Shown here: positions 23,909 to 32,604 of the stretch, piece after piece
Position numbering within the stretch: position 1 is the first letter of the stretch
How the letters are laid out: each line of letters starts with the position of its first letter
Program-made: the position numbers and the translations under genes
The notes under the pieces: generated by a model
The model's database searches: none
Seen by the model: the letters and a program-made list of their open reading frames with translations, nothing else
What the model was told of the DNA's origin: nothing
Assembly: GCF_000411555.1 (NCBI RefSeq)
Contig: NZ_KE150486.1
Coordinates: forward strand, 1,240,001 to 1,304,000
Reading direction: 5' to 3'
DNA from: Atopobium sp. oral taxon 199 str. F0494
Lineage (GTDB): Bacteria; Actinomycetota; Coriobacteriia; Coriobacteriales; Atopobiaceae
Length of the DNA: 64,000 nucleotides

Positions 23909-25204
23909 ATGCCAGTTGTATATGCCGCTTTTGGCACCGATGTCATTCACGAAGGACACCTGAATATCCTTCAGCATGCTCGAGAGTACGGCACGGTAAT
24001 CGTGGGAGCTCTAAGCGATAAGGCCTTAATCAGATACAGTCGATTTCCTACGGTCTCTCAGGAAGAGCGGGTGAAGCTCTACGAGTCTCTTGAAGGGGTC
24101 AGCCGCGTTGTCGTTCAGGATGATTACCTTTACGACGAAGTAATCGCAACGCTTAAACCTGACTATGTGGTGCATGGCGATAACTGGCAAAACGGTCCTG
24201 AACGGGCTATTCGTGACAACATAGAGGCACTTCTCGCAACCTATGGCGGTACACTTATTGAAGTTCCTTACACCAGAAGCGAACAAGCACGTAAGGTTGA
24301 CCGGCAGCTTCGAGAAAAGCTGGCAATGCCGGAATATCGCCGTCGCCGCCTGAGACAGCTGCTTGCCATCTCACCGACGGTTAAGGTTATTGAGGCGCAT
24401 GATGGACTGACCGGTCTCATTGCCGAGAAGACCGTCGTAGATCACAACGGCCGCCTTGACCAGTTTGACGGCATGTGGGTAAGTTCGCTGTGCGACAGCA
24501 CCGAGCGAGGCAAGCCCGATATCGAGCTTGTGGATATGTCTGCCCGCCTGCGCACCATCGATGACATCATGGAAGTTACCACTAAGCCAATCATTCTCGA
24601 TGGAGATACGGGAGGCCTGACGGAACACTTCGTCTATAACGTGCGCACGCTGGAGCGTATGGGTGTTTCGGCTGTCATCATTGAGGATAAGACCGGTCTC
24701 AAGAAGAACTCCCTGTTTGGTACCGAGGTCAAGCAGACGCAGGCGCCCATCGAAGATTTCTGCGCCAAGATTTCTGCGGGTAAGAAAGTTCAGCTGACTG
24801 ACGACTTCATGATTATCGCTCGTATCGAGAGCCTCATCCTTGAACGCGGTATGGAGGACGCGCTGACAAGGGCGTTCGCTTTTAAAGACGCCGGCGCCGA
24901 TGGCATTATGATTCACAGCCGTAAAAAAGACCCTGCTGAAATCTATGAGTTCTGCGATCGGTTCCGCGAGAAGGACTCCGTAACTCCTATCGTTGTCGTG
25001 CCTACTTCCTTTAACAGCGCTACGGAAGAAGAGCTTGCTTCTCACGGCATCAACATCGTCATCTACGCCAACCAGCTGATTCGCGCAGCGTTTCCCGCCA
25101 TGCAGGAGACGGCTCGCGGCATCTTGAAGGCGCACCGCGCACTTGAAGTTGACGAGCAGCTCCTTCCGTTCAAGGACATCATCCGTCTTATCGATGAGCT
25201 GTAG
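23909..25204 (+). CDS. aepX: Phosphoenolpyruvate mutase with N-terminal cytidylyltransferase-like domain
   Basis: 431 residues. Residues 1-~135 are a nucleotidyltransferase domain of the TagD type (FGTDVIHEGHLNIL with the HxGH motif, later DYVVHGDNW). Residues ~150-431 are the PEP mutase barrel, with LDGDTGG, the EDKTGLKKNS signature, IARIESLI and PTSFNSATEEEL. The mutase turns phosphoenolpyruvate into phosphonopyruvate, creating the C-P bond. The N-terminal domain probably attaches a cytidylyl group to a phosphonate or a related acceptor; similar fusions are known in surface-phosphonate clusters. The start follows GGAG. It is 21 bases after phnW. Confidence 0.92.
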   Translation: MPVVYAAFGTDVIHEGHLNILQHAREYGTVIVGALSDKALIRYSRFPTVSQEERVKLYESLEGVSRVVVQDDYLYDEVIATLKPDYVVHGDNWQNGPERAIRDNIEALLATYGGTLIEVPYTRSEQARKVDRQLREKLAMPEYRRRRLRQLLAISPTVKVIEAHDGLTGLIAEKTVVDHNGRLDQFDGMWVSSLCDSTERGKPDIELVDMSARLRTIDDIMEVTTKPIILDGDTGGLTEHFVYNVRTLERMGVSAVIIEDKTGLKKNSLFGTEVKQTQAPIEDFCAKISAGKKVQLTDDFMIIARIESLILERGMEDALTRAFAFKDAGADGIMIHSRKKDPAEIYEFCDRFREKDSVTPIVVVPTSFNSATEEELASHGINIVIYANQLIRAAFPAMQETARGILKAHRALEVDEQLLPFKDIIRLIDEL

Positions 25205-25213
25205 GCGGCAGGA

Positions 25214-25981
25214 ATGATTACTACAGAAAAAATCGGTGCCACTGCAGAGAAAAACAACGCCGCCGCGGAGAAGACCAACGCGATTGTCATGGCCGCGGGG
25301 CTTGGAACGCGCATGGCACCTCTTACCAAAAAGACGCCCAAACCCCTCATCAAGGTCAACGGAACGCCGATGGTTGAAACGGTTATAAACGCGCTGGTTA
25401 CAGGCGGCGTCGATCGAATCTATGTGGTCGTTGGCTATCTTAAAGAGCAGTTTTGCTATCTTACTGAGCGCTATCCGTGCGTAATGCTTATTGAGAATAC
25501 GGAATATCTGGAGAAGAATAACATTTCTTCGATATATGCCGCCGCTGATATCCTTGAACAAGGAAGTACGTTCATTTGCGAGGCCGATTTGGTCATCTCC
25601 GATGAGCATATCTTTCAGCCGAAGCCCACGCGGTCAGGCTATTTTGGACGCAGGTTCGACGGGCATACGGATGATTGGACGTTTGACCTTGACGCGTCGG
25701 GAACTATTACCAGGATTGGCAAGGGCGGCGACGATACATACGCTATGGTGGGCCTGGCGTACTTCTCGGCAGCTGACGCGCGGTACCTAGCAAAGTGCAT
25801 ATGCAACACTTCGGCGCGTCCCGGCCATGAACAGCTCTTTTGGGATGATGTGGTCAACGATCACATTGCCGAGTTTGACCTGAAGATTCACCCCGTTGCC
25901 GCACGTCAGATTGTGGAACTTGATACCGTCACGGAGCTGGCATCGTTTGACCGCAGCTACGAAAATCTTTTGAGGAGTTAG
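25214..25981 (+). CDS. NTP-transferase, probable CMP-AEP synthase (PntC-like)
   Basis: 255 residues. After ~22 low-complexity residues (EKIGATAEKNNAAAEK) comes the sugar-nucleotidyltransferase start NAIVMAAGLGTRMAPLTKKTPKPL, then VVVGYLKEQF, NISSIYAAADIL and FICEADLVIS. It resembles phosphocholine and 2-aminoethylphosphonate cytidylyltransferases. In this operon the expected reaction is CTP + AEP to CMP-AEP, the activated donor for putting AEP on glycans or lipids. It follows aepX by 9 bases and precedes aepY by 4. Specificity is inferred from context; phosphocholine is an alternative. Confidence 0.8.
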   Translation: MITTEKIGATAEKNNAAAEKTNAIVMAAGLGTRMAPLTKKTPKPLIKVNGTPMVETVINALVTGGVDRIYVVVGYLKEQFCYLTERYPCVMLIENTEYLEKNNISSIYAAADILEQGSTFICEADLVISDEHIFQPKPTRSGYFGRRFDGHTDDWTFDLDASGTITRIGKGGDDTYAMVGLAYFSAADARYLAKCICNTSARPGHEQLFWDDVVNDHIAEFDLKIHPVAARQIVELDTVTELASFDRSYENLLRS

Positions 25982-25985
25982 ATCC

Positions 25986-27113
25986 ATGCAGGTAAAAGCA
26001 TTTGTTGACGTGCTCGGCGCCGACTTTTACACGGGCGTACCCGATTCTCAGCTCAAGGCGCTTTGCAACTACCTTATGAGCGAGTATGGCATTGACCCCA
26101 AGCACCATATCATTGCCGCTAACGAGGGAAACTGCACCGCGCTTGCCGCCGGCTATCATCTTGCGACTGGCAAGATTCCCGTAGTCTATCTGCAGAACAG
26201 CGGTGAGGGCAATATCATCAATCCGGTCGCGTCTTTGCTTAACGAGAAGGTCTATGCCATTCCGATGATTTTCGTTATTGGATGGCGCGGAGAACCCGGT
26301 GTTAAGGACGAACCTCAGCACATCTACCAGGGTGAGGTTACGCTCAAACTGCTGGAAGACATGGGAATCCGTCATTTTGTGGTGGGCTCTGAAACCACCG
26401 CGGAAGAACTAGTGGTTACCATGAACGGGTTCAGGGATGATCTTGCTAAGGGGCGCGACGTAGCCTTTGTGGTTAGAAAAGGCGCGCTTTCTTTTGAGGG
26501 CGCCCTTAAGTACGCGAATGACAACACCATGGCGCGCGAAGAGATTATCCGCCATATTGCGCAGGTTACAGGCGATGATCCTATCGTGTCGACTACGGGC
26601 AAGGCAAGCCGAGAGCTCTTTGAGATTCGTGAAGCCGCAGGCGAGGGCCATGAACGTGATTTTCTGACGGTGGGATCGATGGGGCACGCGTCCTCCATTG
26701 CGCTCGGCGTAGCGCTGAACAAACCGGAGCAAAAAATCTGGTGTATTGATGGCGATGGGGCTGCTCTGATGCACCTGGGAGCTATGGCGGTTATCGGCGC
26801 GCAAAAGCCGTCCAACTTGGTGCACGTGGTTATCAACAACGCTGCTCATGAGACGGTAGGCGGTATGCCCACCGTCGCGGACTCCGTTGATTTGGTGAGC
26901 ATCGCTTTGGCCTGCGGATATCCGTATGCCGTGCGTGTGGATGATCTCGAAGCCCTTGACGCTGAGCTTGCGCGGGTGCGTAGTCGAGAAGGACTGTCGT
27001 GCATCGAAGTTTGTTGTTCTATTGGAGCTCGTGATGATTTAGGGCGTCCGACTACAACAGCTCTCGAGAACAAGCAAAATTTCATGAGGTATTTAAGCGC
27101 ATTCAGCGAGTAA
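25986..27113 (+). CDS. aepY: Phosphonopyruvate decarboxylase
   Basis: 375 residues, thiamine-diphosphate enzyme. The N-terminal half has FYTGVPDSQLKALCNYL, a cofactor-activating Glu in ANEGNCTALAAGYHL, and QNSGEGNIINPVASL. The C-terminal half has the TPP/metal motif GDGAALMHLG followed by NNAAHETVGGMPT. It decarboxylates phosphonopyruvate to phosphonoacetaldehyde, which makes the mutase step irreversible in practice. It is the last gene of the operon, followed by a hairpin. With PhnW and AepX it completes the route PEP to AEP. Confidence 0.93.
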   Translation: MQVKAFVDVLGADFYTGVPDSQLKALCNYLMSEYGIDPKHHIIAANEGNCTALAAGYHLATGKIPVVYLQNSGEGNIINPVASLLNEKVYAIPMIFVIGWRGEPGVKDEPQHIYQGEVTLKLLEDMGIRHFVVGSETTAEELVVTMNGFRDDLAKGRDVAFVVRKGALSFEGALKYANDNTMAREEIIRHIAQVTGDDPIVSTTGKASRELFEIREAAGEGHERDFLTVGSMGHASSIALGVALNKPEQKIWCIDGDGAALMHLGAMAVIGAQKPSNLVHVVINNAAHETVGGMPTVADSVDLVSIALACGYPYAVRVDDLEALDAELARVRSREGLSCIEVCCSIGARDDLGRPTTTALENKQNFMRYLSAFSE

Positions 27114-27117
27114 CAAA

Positions 27118-27146
27118 CGCACCCGGCGAGTAGCGTGTCGGGTGCG
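27118..27146 (+). terminator. Hairpin after the phosphonate operon
   Basis: CGCACCCG (27118-27125) pairs with CGGGTGCG (27139-27146) across a 13-base loop, five bases after the aepY stop. There is no T-run on the plus strand. Probable terminator or 3' stabilising hairpin. Confidence 0.6.
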
Positions 27147-27206
27147 AAAAGAGTAAAACAACTTTTAGCGTTCATTAGAGTTGCATGTAGAACTGAACTG
27201 TACGTT

Positions 27207-27758
27207 TTAGAACTGCACTTTTGGAGCCTGACGAGCAGCCTGGTCGTCAACGGTAAAGCTCTGGCGAGGCTTAAAGCGCGAACCCGCAACGATGGAGTTG
27301 GGGAAGACTGCAATAACGTTGTTGTAGTCCATGACCACGTCGTTGTAGCTCATGCGTGCATAGCTGATGCGGTTCTCGGTATCAGTGAGCTCAGACTGGA
27401 GCTGCTGGAAATTCGCGTTTGCCTTAAGATCAGGATAACTTTCAGCAACTGCGAAAAGTGAGGTCAGCGCATTGGAAAGCGTACCGGAAGCCTCCATTTT
27501 TTCCTGAGGGGTGCGTGCGGACGCAACGGCTCCACGAGCGGCAGTTACCGCTTCAAGGGTGCCGGACTCGTGCGTTGCATAGCCTTTGACGGTTTCAACG
27601 AGGTTGGGAATGAGGTCATTTCGGCGCTGAAGCTGTGCATCAATGGTTGCCCATGCGTTGTCGACTTTATTGTTTGCACGGATAATCTTGTTGTAAATCG
27701 TAATGCCCCACAGTACCAGTAAGGCCACAAGAACGATGACACCAATTGCGATTCCCAT
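27207..27758 (-). CDS. lemA: LemA family protein
   Basis: 183 residues from ATG 27758 (AAAGGAT upstream). A single N-terminal membrane helix (GVIVLVALLVLWGITIYN) is followed by the LemA signature NKVDNAWATIDAQLQRRNDLIPNLVETVKGYA and a long helical domain ending in SRFKPRQSF. LemA proteins are membrane-anchored with a coiled-helix domain; their role is poorly defined, often near peptidase or TPM-domain genes, which are not seen here. Full length for the family. Transcribed toward the end of the phosphonate operon. Confidence 0.9.
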   Translation of the reverse strand: MGIAIGVIVLVALLVLWGITIYNKIIRANNKVDNAWATIDAQLQRRNDLIPNLVETVKGYATHESGTLEAVTAARGAVASARTPQEKMEASGTLSNALTSLFAVAESYPDLKANANFQQLQSELTDTENRISYARMSYNDVVMDYNNVIAVFPNSIVAGSRFKPRQSFTVDDQAARQAPKVQF

Positions 27759-28006
27759 ATCTAATCCTTTCACGTGCGGCGATAAGCCAAGTGCTACTCG
27801 CGACGTTTGATGATTCAAGTTTACCCAAAACATGAATCCGATATCAAACCTGAAAAGGGATTTTGATACAAGAAGTTCGGCAAAAGGGGGAAAGAGGGGA
27901 AAAAGAGGAAACAGATTTCGATAGGAAGACTTCGACAAAAGAAGAAAAAGAAGATTTGGCAAGCTGAGATATGCTGTCTTGCGTTAAAACACTTATTGCC
28001 ATAAAG

Positions 28007-28098
<92 letters not shown>

Positions 28099-28145
28099 AA
28101 AGCGGTATTATCCTACCTCATAACGGACACTTTTGGGAGCAAGTC

Positions 28146-28712
28146 GTGAACGAATTTGTAAAAACAGAGTCTCAACAAGACTTTTCAGCCGATGGGTCGC
28201 GTAATCTGGGGAATTCACTTCAGGCTGATAATGCGTGTGGGAGCTCGCCTTCTGCGTCTGATGAGAAGTTCATGCGCTTGGCGCTTGATGAGGCGGCTGC
28301 CGCGGCGGCTGAGGAGGAAGTTCCTATTGGGGCGGTCGTTGTGCATGATGGGAAAGTAATTGCGGCGGCGCATAATCGACGCGAAATCGATAATGATCCT
28401 TCCGCCCATGCGGAGTTTTTGGCTCTGCAAGAAGCTTCTCGCGTGTTGGGCCGGTGGAGACTTACGGGCTGTACCGTATATGTGACGCTTGAGCCGTGTC
28501 TCATGTGTGCGGGTCTTATGGTAAACGCCCGTGTAGACCGGTGCGTTTTTGGCGCCGCGGATCCGAAAGGCGGAGCCGCAGGTACGCTTTATGATGTGAG
28601 CTGCGACCCAAGGTTAAACCATACGTTTCAAGTCACATCGGGCGTGCTTGCTGATGAAGCGGCAGCGCAGCTCAAAGATTTTTTCAAAGCACGACGTGAG
28701 CATAGGAAGTGA
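28146..28712 (+). CDS. tadA: tRNA-specific adenosine(34) deaminase
   Basis: 188 residues from GTG 28146. The first ~38 residues are a low-complexity polar extension, longer than usual. The deaminase domain has AEEEVPIGAVVV, the zinc-binding and catalytic HAE in SAHAEFLAL, and PCLMCAG. It converts A34 to inosine in tRNA-Arg(ACG), letting one tRNA read several codons. It stands alone just past tRNA-Ser. An ATG-initiated shorter form would begin at MRLAL, inside the domain, so the long form or an intermediate start is more likely. Confidence 0.9.
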   Translation: MNEFVKTESQQDFSADGSRNLGNSLQADNACGSSPSASDEKFMRLALDEAAAAAAEEEVPIGAVVVHDGKVIAAAHNRREIDNDPSAHAEFLALQEASRVLGRWRLTGCTVYVTLEPCLMCAGLMVNARVDRCVFGAADPKGGAAGTLYDVSCDPRLNHTFQVTSGVLADEAAAQLKDFFKARREHRK

Positions 28713-28730
28713 GCGCAGGAAGTGACAATG

Positions 28731-28769
28731 GTATCCGGAACCTCCGCTGTGGCGAGAAGTTCCGGATAC
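28731..28769. repeat. Inverted repeat after tadA
   Basis: GTATCCGGAAC (28731-28741) and GTTCCGGATAC (28759-28769) are exact reverse complements around a 17-base loop that contains the recurrent GGCGAGAAG word. Probable factor-dependent terminator or transcript-end hairpin; there is no T-run. Confidence 0.6.
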
Positions 28770-28910
28770 GAATGACTGTCGCGTGAATTCATATGGTATA
28801 CGGAGTGCAAGGGTCCGAGTCTGTCTCCGTAGTGCCGCTGACCAGTCTTGTATGGTCAAGCTTTGCATGGCCGGACAATTCCTGTACGGTCAATCAGGCA
28901 GGAGTTCTCG

Positions 28911-29618
28911 CTAGTTAATGCGAGAATACGAATACGGCGTCAGGGTAAATCCGCTCAGCAGTACCAGCGTGGCCAAAGTAATTACTCCAACAACAATAAG
29001 CACAATAATGAGCGTTGTTTTTGCGCTGGACTTCTCGTCTTCCTGAGCTATGAAGAGGTGCTGATTTTCGGGGTCGGCAGTAAACCCGCTCTTAATCAGA
29101 ACCTGAATCGCAAGAAAAATATTGATGGCCTCAACAATGACGAAGAGCACAACCGTTGCGTATGACGATACAGCACTGCTCAACACACGGTTAAGAACAC
29201 CCATAAATACCGTAAGACCAAGCCACGTCTGCCAATTGCCAACATAGAGCCTCTGCAGGCCAGTCACGCCGCCAACGGCACAGCAAATGCCATAGACGAC
29301 TCGAGAGCGCAGTAAAGGAGAGTGAGAAACGCATGAGGTCGGGGTGGGTGCAGAAGTGGAAGTGGGCATAGAGGTTGGCTGAGCCTGCTGGGGAGGAACA
29401 TCGGGTTTGGTGGGGCTTTCGGACTCAGATGGAGGTGTGGGGGAATCCATCGTATCAGCTGGATTGCTTGGGGCAGAATCGTTTGACCCCATAGCTGGCC
29501 CGCTCGACTCCATAGAAGCCTCGTTGTTTAGATTGTCAACCGGGTTGGTTGGCCCCATAGCCGGATCGCCTGACTCCATAGCCGAGTCGCTTGGCTTCAG
29601 AGAGGTTTCGTCGTTCAT
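28911..29618 (-). CDS. TM2-domain membrane protein with long Ser/Pro-rich N-terminus
   Basis: 235 residues from ATG 29618 (GAAAGGAAACGAT before it). The first ~105 residues are low-complexity, with repeated SGPAMG / SGDPAMG and NPVDN / NPADT units, then PTPPSESES and PTSMPTST runs. After that a TM2-like domain shows GGVTGLQRLYVGNWQTWLGL and further hydrophobic segments (VVLFVIVEAINIFLAI; TTLIIVLIVVGVITLATLVLL). TM2 proteins are small membrane proteins of unclear role. The repetitive N-terminus is likely disordered and on the cytoplasmic side. Function unknown. Confidence 0.7.
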   Translation of the reverse strand: MNDETSLKPSDSAMESGDPAMGPTNPVDNLNNEASMESSGPAMGSNDSAPSNPADTMDSPTPPSESESPTKPDVPPQQAQPTSMPTSTSAPTPTSCVSHSPLLRSRVVYGICCAVGGVTGLQRLYVGNWQTWLGLTVFMGVLNRVLSSAVSSYATVVLFVIVEAINIFLAIQVLIKSGFTADPENQHLFIAQEDEKSSAKTTLIIVLIVVGVITLATLVLLSGFTLTPYSYSRIN

Positions 29619-29732
29619 ATCGTTTCCTTTCAACTGAGATGTCTGTAGAACACCCACAGTGTATCCACGGAGGAATAAAGAAAACGTTAAGTGAAATCTC
29701 GTCTTTCGCGCTTACAGAGGAGGGCTATACCC

Positions 29733-30116
29733 TTACGGAATTAGTGAAAGCAAAAGGCATATAAGAGCCAGTACAGGAAGGGTTTCCTGCTTGGCAGCGG
29801 TGCCGCGCTTATCGGGCGAGGTTACAAACAGCAGAAGCGCCGCGGCAAACATGGACGCCGCTCCAAAGAGAATCAATGACATTCCCGCGGGATTTCCGTT
29901 GATGTGAAGAATAATGCCGACAACAATCTCAACCGCCAGAAACAGATTATAAAATCCCTGGTTAAAAGCCATCTCTTTAGTGTTGGCGGCTTCATCTTGT
30001 GTAAGGTTGAATGTTGCGCGGGTCTTCTCGCTTGTCCACGCGATAGATTCCATATAGAAGATGAAGACATGCAAAAGCGCTGCCAGGATAGAGAAAGCAA
30101 GGCCTGCGATAAACAT
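29733..30116 (-). CDS. DUF1304-type membrane protein
   Basis: 127 residues with four hydrophobic helices (IAGLAFSILAALLHVFIFYMES; YNLFLAVEIVVGIILHI; MSLILFGAASMFAAALLLFV; TLPVLALICLLLSLI). The pattern HVFIFYMES...W followed by NQGFYNLFLA is that of DUF1304, small integral membrane proteins found widely in bacteria. Role unknown. It lies 48 bases after the helicase gene on the same strand and may be co-transcribed with it. Confidence 0.8.
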   Translation of the reverse strand: MFIAGLAFSILAALLHVFIFYMESIAWTSEKTRATFNLTQDEAANTKEMAFNQGFYNLFLAVEIVVGIILHINGNPAGMSLILFGAASMFAAALLLFVTSPDKRGTAAKQETLPVLALICLLLSLIP

Positions 30117-30164
30117 AAAATCTCCTTTGAGACGAACCGTTCGAGTGAGGAGCGGGTCGTGAGG

Positions 30165-31493
30165 TTAAAAGTGCCGGCCGTAGCGACCGCCAAAACCGCG
30201 GCCGCGCGCTTTGGAGCCGGAAAACATCGAGCGCATGGTTTTACTGACGGAGCGATTCGGCTGCAACATGATACGCCCTTGGTCGTATGGGAAGTCCGGG
30301 AGATCCCATACGGGAATCAGTGACTTTGTGAAATATTCAATCTCGCGAAGCGGCGTAATTTCGTCTGGCGCCATGAACGTAAATGCCTGACCTGTGGCTC
30401 CTGCGCGGCCGGTACGCCCGATGCGATGCACATAGTCCTCAGGGTCCATGGGAACGTCAAAATTAACGACGGCGTCAATGTTTTGAACGTCGATGCCGCG
30501 GCTCATAACATCGGTTGCCACAAGTACCTGCACGTTGCCGGCGCGAAACTTCTCCAGCGCGCGCGTTCGAGCCTTCTGGGGACGGTCGGCATGCATGACG
30601 TCCACCTTGAATCCGGCGCTCTTAAGCGTCTCAAACACGTGATCCACACGTGATTTGGCTCGGCAAAATACCAGCATCCTCCCCGAGCCAATGTTGAGAA
30701 ATCGTATGAGGGATTCAAGCAGCTCCATTTTTTGCCCCTGCGTGACAGGGCATAGATGCTCTTCGACAGTATCGGCCGTCTGACCAGTGCGCGCAATCTC
30801 GATGGCCACGGGATTGTGCAGCATCGCGTCAACAGTTGAGCGAATCGACGGCGGGATTGTTGCCGAGAAAAGCAGCGTTTGATGCGCTTTTGGCAGCTCA
30901 AGCATGATGCGCCGAACGCTCGGCCAAAAGCCCATGTCAAGCATGCGGTCAGCTTCATCGAGAACAAAGACACTGATGTCTTCGAGATTCACCTGATGGT
31001 GTTCAACCAAATCGAGTAAGCGCCCGGGAGTAGCAACCAGCAGGTCGCAGCCTTTCTGTAGCTCCGTTATCTGCCGCTTGAACTTGGCGCCTCCCATGAC
31101 AATGACCGCGCGCTGATTTGTGTGCTCGCAGACAGTGCTGACAACGTGATCGATTTGCGCGGCTAGCTCACGTGTGGGTGTAACGATAAGCGCGCGCGGA
31201 TTCCGCTGTCTTTTGCGGCGGCGTTTGGGGCGGTCGATTTTCTCGCCAGTCGCGTTGGTGTGGGAGGTTTTGCCAGCGTCTTGCGGTTCGCTGATAACCT
31301 GAAGCGTTGGCAGGGCAAAAGCCGCGGTCTTTCCGGTACCGGTCTGTGCCGAAGCGACAACGTCCTTGCCGGCCAGAACTGCGGGAATCGCCGCTGTTTG
31401 GATGGGGGTTGGCGTGTTGAAGCCCAGCGCTGACACGCCCGCTAAGATGTGCTCGTTTAGCCCGAGCTCGGCAAAAGTAGTATCCATGTTCAT
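30165..31493 (-). CDS. DEAD-box RNA helicase (RhlE-like)
   Basis: 442 residues. Helicase motifs in order: Q-motif FNTPTPIQTAAIP, motif I ASAQTGTGKT, Ia PTRELA, Ib TPGRLLD, II DEAD, III SAT, the RGID segment of motif V, and VI HRIGRTGRAG. A basic KRRRKRQR insertion lies between motifs I and Ia. The short tail is Gly/Arg-rich (GSKARGRGFGGRYGRHF), typical of RNA-binding RhlE-type enzymes. It unwinds RNA during ribosome assembly or mRNA decay. Divergent from metA with about 110 bases between. Starts at 31493 and 31487 are both possible. Confidence 0.93.
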   Translation of the reverse strand: MNMDTTFAELGLNEHILAGVSALGFNTPTPIQTAAIPAVLAGKDVVASAQTGTGKTAAFALPTLQVISEPQDAGKTSHTNATGEKIDRPKRRRKRQRNPRALIVTPTRELAAQIDHVVSTVCEHTNQRAVIVMGGAKFKRQITELQKGCDLLVATPGRLLDLVEHHQVNLEDISVFVLDEADRMLDMGFWPSVRRIMLELPKAHQTLLFSATIPPSIRSTVDAMLHNPVAIEIARTGQTADTVEEHLCPVTQGQKMELLESLIRFLNIGSGRMLVFCRAKSRVDHVFETLKSAGFKVDVMHADRPQKARTRALEKFRAGNVQVLVATDVMSRGIDVQNIDAVVNFDVPMDPEDYVHRIGRTGRAGATGQAFTFMAPDEITPLREIEYFTKSLIPVWDLPDFPYDQGRIMLQPNRSVSKTMRSMFSGSKARGRGFGGRYGRHF

Positions 31494-31602
31494 AAGTATA
31501 CTGTCTGTTAAATTTCGCGTGCGTATGATATGCGAATCATTGACTGACCTATTATACTGTGTGGCGAGACGTCCTTGCGGAGAGAAGAAAGTAGGGCATT
31601 AC

Positions 31603-32586
31603 ATGCCAATTAACATTCCAGATGGTTTGCCGGCAAAACATACGCTTCACCAGGAGCGCATTTTCGCGCTTGAGGAAGAAGTCGCCGAACATCAGGAAAT
31701 TCGTCCGTTAAAGATCGCCATTCTTAACCTCATGCCTACAAAGATTCAAACGGAAACGCAGATTCTGCGACTCATTTCAAAGTCTCCCATTCAGGTGAGT
31801 TGTGACTTTATGCGCGTCTCAAGTCACGTCTCCAAACATACGCCCGAAGATCATCTGGTGAATTTCTACGATACGTTTGATGCGTTTGAGGCTAAAAATT
31901 ATGACGGTCTTATAGTCACTGGCGCTCCGCTTGAAGAGATTCGCTACGAGGATGTTGACTATTGGGATGAGTTTTGTCGGATTGTCGACTGGTCACAAGA
32001 GCACTGCTTTTCTACGATGTATCTTTGTTGGGGTGCCTTAGCCGGACTGTATCATCTGTACGGCATTCCCAAAAAGCAGCTGGGATCCAAACTTTTTGGT
32101 ATTTTTCCGCAGCGCCTGTGCGATGAGTATTCGTTTCTTACCAACGGCTTTGATGAGGTGCACTATATGCCTCATTCCCGGCACGCCGCTATTGATACAG
32201 GAGAGCTTGCTGGTCATACCGAACTCGCAGTACTCTCTGAGGGATTTGATTCCGGTCCAGCGCTTCTGGCAACGCGCGACTTCCACGAGATTTACGTTAC
32301 CGGCCATTTTGAATATGGCCGCGATACGCTTGCGGAGGAATACTGGCGTGATTTTCACAAGGGGCTGCCTATTCGTATTCCGGAAAACTATTTTCCTGAC
32401 GATGATCCCGAGCGGCAGCCGCTGTTTACGTGGCGCGCACACGCCAACTTGCTCTATCGCAACTGGATTAACTGGGTGTATCAGATGACGCCGTATGACG
32501 TCTCCAAGATTCCAGAAGCCATTTGCGACCTGCGCAAACATGTCGCTGTAGCTGATCCTGACGCGCGGATGACCGGTCGATTCTAG
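31603..32586 (+). CDS. metA: Homoserine O-acetyltransferase (MetA family)
   Basis: 327 residues from ATG 31603; the upstream open frame is not protein-like. MetA signatures are PLKIAILNLMPTKIQTETQ, the catalytic Cys142 in LCWGALAGLYHLYG, and HFEYGRDTL. Residue 111 is Glu (GAPLEEIRYEDV). In this family Glu at 111 goes with acetyl-CoA use and Gly with succinyl-CoA, so the predicted product is O-acetyl-homoserine, feeding methionine synthesis. It is monocistronic and divergent from the helicase. A TATTATACT box about 50 bases upstream is a possible -10. No riboswitch was recognised. Confidence 0.92.
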   Translation: MPINIPDGLPAKHTLHQERIFALEEEVAEHQEIRPLKIAILNLMPTKIQTETQILRLISKSPIQVSCDFMRVSSHVSKHTPEDHLVNFYDTFDAFEAKNYDGLIVTGAPLEEIRYEDVDYWDEFCRIVDWSQEHCFSTMYLCWGALAGLYHLYGIPKKQLGSKLFGIFPQRLCDEYSFLTNGFDEVHYMPHSRHAAIDTGELAGHTELAVLSEGFDSGPALLATRDFHEIYVTGHFEYGRDTLAEEYWRDFHKGLPIRIPENYFPDDDPERQPLFTWRAHANLLYRNWINWVYQMTPYDVSKIPEAICDLRKHVAVADPDARMTGRF

Positions 32587-32604
32587 GTTTTCTCCGCAGC
32601 AAAC

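Noticed and set aside
24371-25609. 412-codon minus-strand frame across aepX and the cytidylyltransferase gene
   Set aside because: Antisense to two clearly functional genes; length reflects GC-biased codon positions.
28849-28894. Imperfect repeats TATGGTCAAG / CATGGCCGGACAA / TACGGTCAAT after tadA
   Set aside because: Similarity is weak and spacing irregular; no function can be supported.
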